26,476 nucleotides of DNA from Clostridiaceae bacterium (lineage in GTDB: Bacteria; Bacillota; Clostridia; Acetivibrionales; DUMC01), in assembly GCA_012512865.1 (NCBI GenBank), contig JAAZDH010000281.1, forward strand, positions 1 through 26,476, read 5' to 3'. The translations under genes were made by a program, and so were the position numbers. The notes beneath the pieces are model-generated. The model made no database searches. It was not told the origin of the DNA and saw only the letters and a program-made list of their open reading frames with translations. Below, piece by piece: positions 23,324 through 26,476 of this stretch (position 1 is its first letter; each line of letters opens with the position of its first letter).

Positions 23324-23617
23324 TCCCTGTTCTTCCTATACTTGCACAATGAGCAATTATGGGGTACTTGTCGTTGAAAGGGAAAACGAGTCCCTGTTCT
23401 ATACTTGCGCAATGAGCAGAAAGGCGCATTACGGCACCTGCTGCATTATTTGCGTTTCTGTTCTTCCTATACTTGCACATGAGATGAAGACCCGGGCTCA
23501 ATCCTCTTTATTCATCCTAGTTTCTGTTCTTTGTATGCTTGGGCATGAGCCGTGAAGCCTTGCGCATAATTGTCGAGGCTGGCCGTCCCTGTTTTTTCCC
23601 ACGCTTGCACGATGAGC
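23324..23617. repeat. Five regularly spaced ~30-bp repeats, CRISPR-like geometry
   Basis: Copies of a core (TCCCTGTTC, then TATACTTGC, then ATGAGC) lie at 23324-23354, 23391-23417, 23455-23483, 23521-23550 and 23586-23617. Starts are 67, 64, 66 and 65 bases apart, leaving unlike intervals of 36, 37, 37 and 35 bases. Copies 1-3 agree well apart from small gaps; 4 and 5 are more diverged. This resembles a CRISPR array in repeat and interval size, but copy lengths vary from 27 to 32 and the intervals show faint kinship just after the repeat (TGAAG after copies 3 and 4). No cas gene lies in the window. It fills the 350-base gap between convergent prmC and metA; the 9-base word GTCATCTAC is also doubled at 23297-23316. 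Confidence 0.7.
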
Positions 23618-23646
23618 CCCTGCTGTAACCACTTGGACGCATTGGG

Positions 23647-24570
23647 TCATAGCCACCGCAGTTCGTTTAAATCGTAGGGCGTCTCCTGGTATACGTAGTA
23701 ATTCAGCCAGTTTGCAAAAAGAAGGTTCCCGTGCCCTCTCCAGCTAACAACAGGGGGCTTGCCTGGATCATCACCAGGAAAGTAGTTTTTTGGCAGCTTG
23801 ATGTTCAACCCTTTTGCAACATCCCGGTCATATTCGTATTTCAGGGTTAACGGGTCATACTCGGAATGCCCGGTTACAAAAACCTGCCTTCCGTTTTTTG
23901 CAATCACAATGTATATTCCTGCTTCGTCGGATTCGGACAGTATTTCAAGTTCAGGCACCTTTTCAAGATCTTCCCGCCTTATTTCCGTGTGCCTTGAATG
24001 AGGTACATAAAATAAGTCATCAAAGCCCCTGAGCAGCTTGACATTTTTCTTGTTAACCCTGTGCACAAATACCCCGAATACTTTCTCGTCAAGCGGATAC
24101 TTAGGTATGCCATAATGGTAATAGAGACCGGCTTGCGCTCCCCAGCATATGTGGAAAGTGGAAAATACGCTGCGCAGGCTCCAGTCCATTATCCTGGCAA
24201 GCTCATCCCAGTAATCCACATCCTCGAAGGGTAGATGCTCCACGGGCGCTCCTGTTATAATAAGCCCGTCAAATTTTTCGTCTTTTACATCGTCGAATGT
24301 TTTATAAAAAGCAACAAGGTGTTCTTTCGAAGTATTCTTGCAAACATGGGTTTTAGGATGTAAAAGCACAACATCCACCTGGAGGGGCGTATTCCCGATT
24401 AATCGCAAAAGTTGAGTTTCTGTAACGATTTTTGTCGGCATAAGGTTCAATATCGCTATTTTCAATGGCCTTATGTCCTGGTGAATGGCCCTTTCCTCGG
24501 TCATCACGAATATATTTTCATTGGTAAGTATTTCAACAGCCGGCAAATCGTTCGGAATATTAATTGGCAT
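23647..24570 (-). CDS. metAA: Homoserine O-acetyltransferase (MetA family)
   Basis: This enzyme activates homoserine for methionine synthesis. The 307-residue product aligns with E. coli MetA along its whole length. The catalytic Cys142 lies in STFHICWGAQA and the His235/Glu237 pair in VFVTGHSEYD, while the substrate loop GFDDLFYVPHSRH and the C-terminal WRGHGNLLFANWLNYYVYQ are conserved. Position 111 is Glu (GAPVEHLPF), where E. coli has Gly. In this family Glu111 is known to select acetyl-CoA and Gly111 succinyl-CoA, so acetyl transfer is predicted. The start follows AAGGTGGGGG on the minus strand. It is divergent from hom, which makes its substrate. The leader of about 420 bases contains the 24641-24800 repeats and shows no SAM riboswitch or T-box that I can recognise. 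Confidence 0.95.
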   Translation of the reverse strand: MPINIPNDLPAVEILTNENIFVMTEERAIHQDIRPLKIAILNLMPTKIVTETQLLRLIGNTPLQVDVVLLHPKTHVCKNTSKEHLVAFYKTFDDVKDEKFDGLIITGAPVEHLPFEDVDYWDELARIMDWSLRSVFSTFHICWGAQAGLYYHYGIPKYPLDEKVFGVFVHRVNKKNVKLLRGFDDLFYVPHSRHTEIRREDLEKVPELEILSESDEAGIYIVIAKNGRQVFVTGHSEYDPLTLKYEYDRDVAKGLNIKLPKNYFPGDDPGKPPVVSWRGHGNLLFANWLNYYVYQETPYDLNELRWL

Positions 24571-24640
24571 AAAACCCCCACCTTTCCAATTTTAACATTT
24601 TTACGTCATCACTAATTTTGTTTTTCACCTTTTAAATTTT

Positions 24641-24800
24641 TTTACGGTTTTACGGTTTAACAGTTTAACAATCTTACAGACTTACAGATTTACTGTTTAC
24701 AAGTTTTACAGTATTACAGTTTAACGTTTTACAGCTTAACAGTTTTATAGCTTAACGGTTTTACAGTTAAACGTTTTATAGCTCATTTTTTACGTTTTTA
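24641..24800. repeat. AT-rich degenerate repeat of TTTACAGTTTAAC-like words in the metA leader
   Basis: About 15-20 short words such as TTTACAGTT, TTTAACGT and TTATAGCTT follow one another with a period near 8-12 bases. The next 160 bases (24800-24960) continue as T-rich words ending in TTTAC or TTTGT. On the minus strand this gives an A-rich leader for metA with A-tracts at irregular ten-base-like steps, which might bend DNA. No coding potential is seen. Confidence 0.6.
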
Positions 24801-24999
24801 TGTCCCTACAATTTTTGCCTACATACATTTTTTGTACTTTTGTGTTTTTGTATTTTTTATGCTTTTGTAATTCCTTTATAGTTTTTGTTTTTACATTTTT
24901 TTTGTCTTCACAATTTTTTGTCTTTACATTTTAAATCCTATCATTTAAAATTGTATTATATCCTAGTATATCTATATGATTAATAAATTTAATTCTAAT

Positions 25000-25027
25000 A
25001 ATATACCATTTTCTTAAACAAATGCAA
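25000..25027 (-). promoter_or_regulatory. Possible promoter for metAA
   Basis: On the minus strand TTGCAT (25027-25022), 16 bases and TATATT (25005-25000) form a promoter with an extended TGG just before the -10. The start would be near 24993, giving a leader of about 420 bases through the repeat. The rest of 25028-25250 holds nothing I can identify. Confidence 0.35.
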
Positions 25028-25250
25028 CAATAAATTTAACGAAATTAACAAAAAATGGAGGGGATGAGCTAAGGATAGGGTAAAGATGGGGTGAAAACAG
25101 TTTGTTTTATCTTCCCCGAACGGTTATACCCGGCATTTTGGTATTGTAAATATAAAGCGAAATGATGTATAATTTTAATCAATATTGGATGGACAAGCGG
25201 AGATAGAAAAATAAACTGGTTAGTTTATTAATTATTTAGTTGTTGATTAT

Positions 25251-25279
25251 TTGATTACTAAAATTGAACAGTATATAAT
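25251..25279 (+). promoter_or_regulatory. Promoter for hom
   Basis: TTGATT (25251-25256), a 17-base spacer and a perfect TATAAT (25274-25279) point toward hom. The leader would be about 155 bases. Confidence 0.6.
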
Positions 25280-25375
25280 CAAACATATTTAAAGATGTTT
25301 ATCATTTGATTGATAGTTGATTGGTATTGCTCATTTAAATATGGGTATTACTACAAATAATGCTTTAATAAACAT

Positions 25376-25392
25376 TGATTTTTGCAAAATCA
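25376..25392 (+). other. Small palindrome in the hom leader
   Basis: TGATTTT and AAAATCA form a perfect 7-bp inverted repeat around TGC. It lies about 50 bases before the hom start. It is too AT-rich and lacks a T-run for a terminator, so a protein-binding site is as likely as an RNA hairpin. Confidence 0.35.
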
Positions 25393-25442
25393 TCATATAT
25401 AAAATGTTACGCGAACTTATGCGGCTTTGGAGGTTGAACAGG

Positions 25443-26476
25443 TTGAATAAGTTAAATGGGTTGCAGGAAGTAAATATAGGTTTTTTAGGTTTTGGAAATA
25501 TCGGCACGGGGGTTTACCGGGTAATAGAAACGTATGGGAAAAGTGCGTTTGAAAGGGAAGGATTCAAGCCGAGAGTAAAAAAAATCCTCGTAAGGGATAT
25601 AAATAAAAAAAGAAAAATTGATGTTGACAAGCAATTATTCACAAACGATATAAAAGATATTATTGATGATCCTGAAATATCGATAGTCGTGGAATTCATG
25701 GGGGGAGAGGAGCCTGCAGCCAGTTATATCCTGGAAGCACTAAGGAAAAAGAAAACAGTGGTTACAGCCAATAAAGAGGTCATGGCCAGGCGATGGGTTG
25801 AATTGGAAAACACCGCCAGGGAAAAAAAGGTTGGGTTATACTTTGAAGCAAGTGTGGCGGCCGGTATTCCAATTATAAAAGTAATAAGGGAATCATTACA
25901 AGCCAATAATATATGCCAGATTATGGGGATAATAAACGGGACCACCAATTATATACTAACCAAGATGTCGGATCACGGCATGTGTTTCGCCGATGTCTTG
26001 CAAGAAGCGCAAAGGCTGGGGTACGCGGAACCAGACCCGACTTTTGACGTTGAAGGGCTGGATGCCATGTTCAAGCTTTCCATACTCTCAACCCTGGCTT
26101 TCCACTCCAGGGTTCCCGTTGAGGCGATATACACCGAGGGTATTACGAGAATAACAATTGATGACATAAATTATGGAAGAGAACTGGGTTATGTCATACG
26201 CCTGCTTGCGATAGCAAAAAAGTATGGAGATGCTATAGAGGCCAGGGTACATCCCACTTTCATACCCCAGGATCACCCCCTTGCGTCAGTGCGTGATTCT
26301 TACAATGGCATATATATAAAGGGGGATGCTGTGGGTGATTTGATGCTTTACGGCAGGGGGGCAGGAGATATGCCCACGGCAAGTGCTATTGTTTCGGATA
26401 TTATCAGTGCATGTTTGAACAAATATAGCCATATTTATCCAACAACGGGCAACAAGTACCAGGTAAGAGAAGATGC
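25443..26476 (+). CDS. hom: Homoserine dehydrogenase, cut at the right edge
   Basis: This NAD(P)-dependent enzyme reduces aspartate semialdehyde to homoserine, the branch to threonine and methionine. The nucleotide-binding start GFLGFGNIGTGVYRVIE, the VVTANKEVMARR block, the ASVAAGIPIIKVIRES segment and the catalytic region INGTTNYILTKM followed by EAQRLGYAEPDPTFDVEGLDA are all family hallmarks. About 344 residues are visible; a family member is normally 400-435 residues with a C-terminal ACT domain, which would lie outside the window. The TTG at 25443 is chosen because GGAGG (25429-25433) is nine bases upstream; an in-frame ATG at 25419 and a TTG at 25461 are alternatives. The short N-terminal stretch before the Rossmann fold is encoded by GTTGAA-like repeats. 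Confidence 0.93.
   Translation, partial: MNKLNGLQEVNIGFLGFGNIGTGVYRVIETYGKSAFEREGFKPRVKKILVRDINKKRKIDVDKQLFTNDIKDIIDDPEISIVVEFMGGEEPAASYILEALRKKKTVVTANKEVMARRWVELENTAREKKVGLYFEASVAAGIPIIKVIRESLQANNICQIMGIINGTTNYILTKMSDHGMCFADVLQEAQRLGYAEPDPTFDVEGLDAMFKLSILSTLAFHSRVPVEAIYTEGITRITIDDINYGRELGYVIRLLAIAKKYGDAIEARVHPTFIPQDHPLASVRDSYNGIYIKGDAVGDLMLYGRGAGDMPTASAIVSDIISACLNKYSHIYPTTGNKYQVRED

Noticed and set aside
23235..23555. Plus-strand 106-codon frame over the prmC end and repeat region
   Set aside because: It overlaps prmC out of frame, has no supported start, and its Cys/Tyr pattern merely reflects the DNA repeat.
23324..23617. Calling the five-repeat field a functional CRISPR array
   Set aside because: Repeat copies differ in length and sequence, intervals show slight kinship and no cas gene is present, so it is listed as a repeat only.

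Overview
The window looks like chromosome of a member of the Bacillota, most likely class Clostridia. Supporting signs are TTGACA/TATAAT-type promoters, strong AAGGAGG-type ribosome binding sites, GTG and TTG starts, a YesN/YesM-style two-component pair, an S-layer-homology (SLH) surface protein, and the gene order rho - rpmE - DUF1385 (yqhQ) - prmC. I cannot name a genus. I saw no rRNA, tRNA, insertion sequence or phage gene.

Layout. (1) 1-3580, minus strand, AT-rich: a decayed response regulator/sensor kinase pair with several frameshifts, next to a 9-bp minisatellite and a 50-bp promoter-region duplication. (2) 3682-14888, plus strand: an apparently self-contained seven-gene catabolic operon. 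It starts at a TTGACA-17-TAACAT promoter embedded in a large inverted repeat and ends at a hairpin terminator. It encodes a lipoylated E2 acyltransferase, dihydrolipoamide dehydrogenase E3, a fused alpha-beta thiamine-diphosphate E1, a DeoR-family regulator, an SDR close to sorbitol-6-phosphate dehydrogenase, a PHP-domain protein and a rhamnulokinase-type FGGY kinase. (3) 15033-17817: a secreted YcdB/PepSY-like SLH protein and its terminator. (4) 17818-18956: a gene-poor 1.1 kb with a 14-15 bp tandem repeat, one possible small ORF and the likely rho promoter. (5) 18957-23296: rho, rpmE, yqhQ-like gene and prmC. (6) 23297-23646: five copies of a ~30-bp repeat at 64-67 bp spacing, CRISPR-like in geometry. 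(7) 23647-26476: homoserine O-acetyltransferase (minus) and homoserine dehydrogenase (plus, cut by the window edge), divergent across 0.87 kb, both for methionine/threonine synthesis.

How the genes may work together. The seven-gene operon joins a kinase and a polyol/ketose-phosphate dehydrogenase to a complete 2-oxoacid/acetoin-dehydrogenase-like complex and a PHP hydrolase, under a phosphosugar-type regulator. No isomerase, aldolase or transporter lies inside it, so the substrate cannot be read from the sequence. It is the best candidate here for an undescribed pathway.

A second theme runs through the whole window. Nearly every intergenic stretch holds degenerate short tandem repeats, and several enzymes carry matching in-frame low-complexity inserts (E3, PHP protein, SLH protein, and to a lesser degree E2, Rho and PrmC). 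This looks like a genome-wide habit of minisatellite growth tolerated in linkers and loops.
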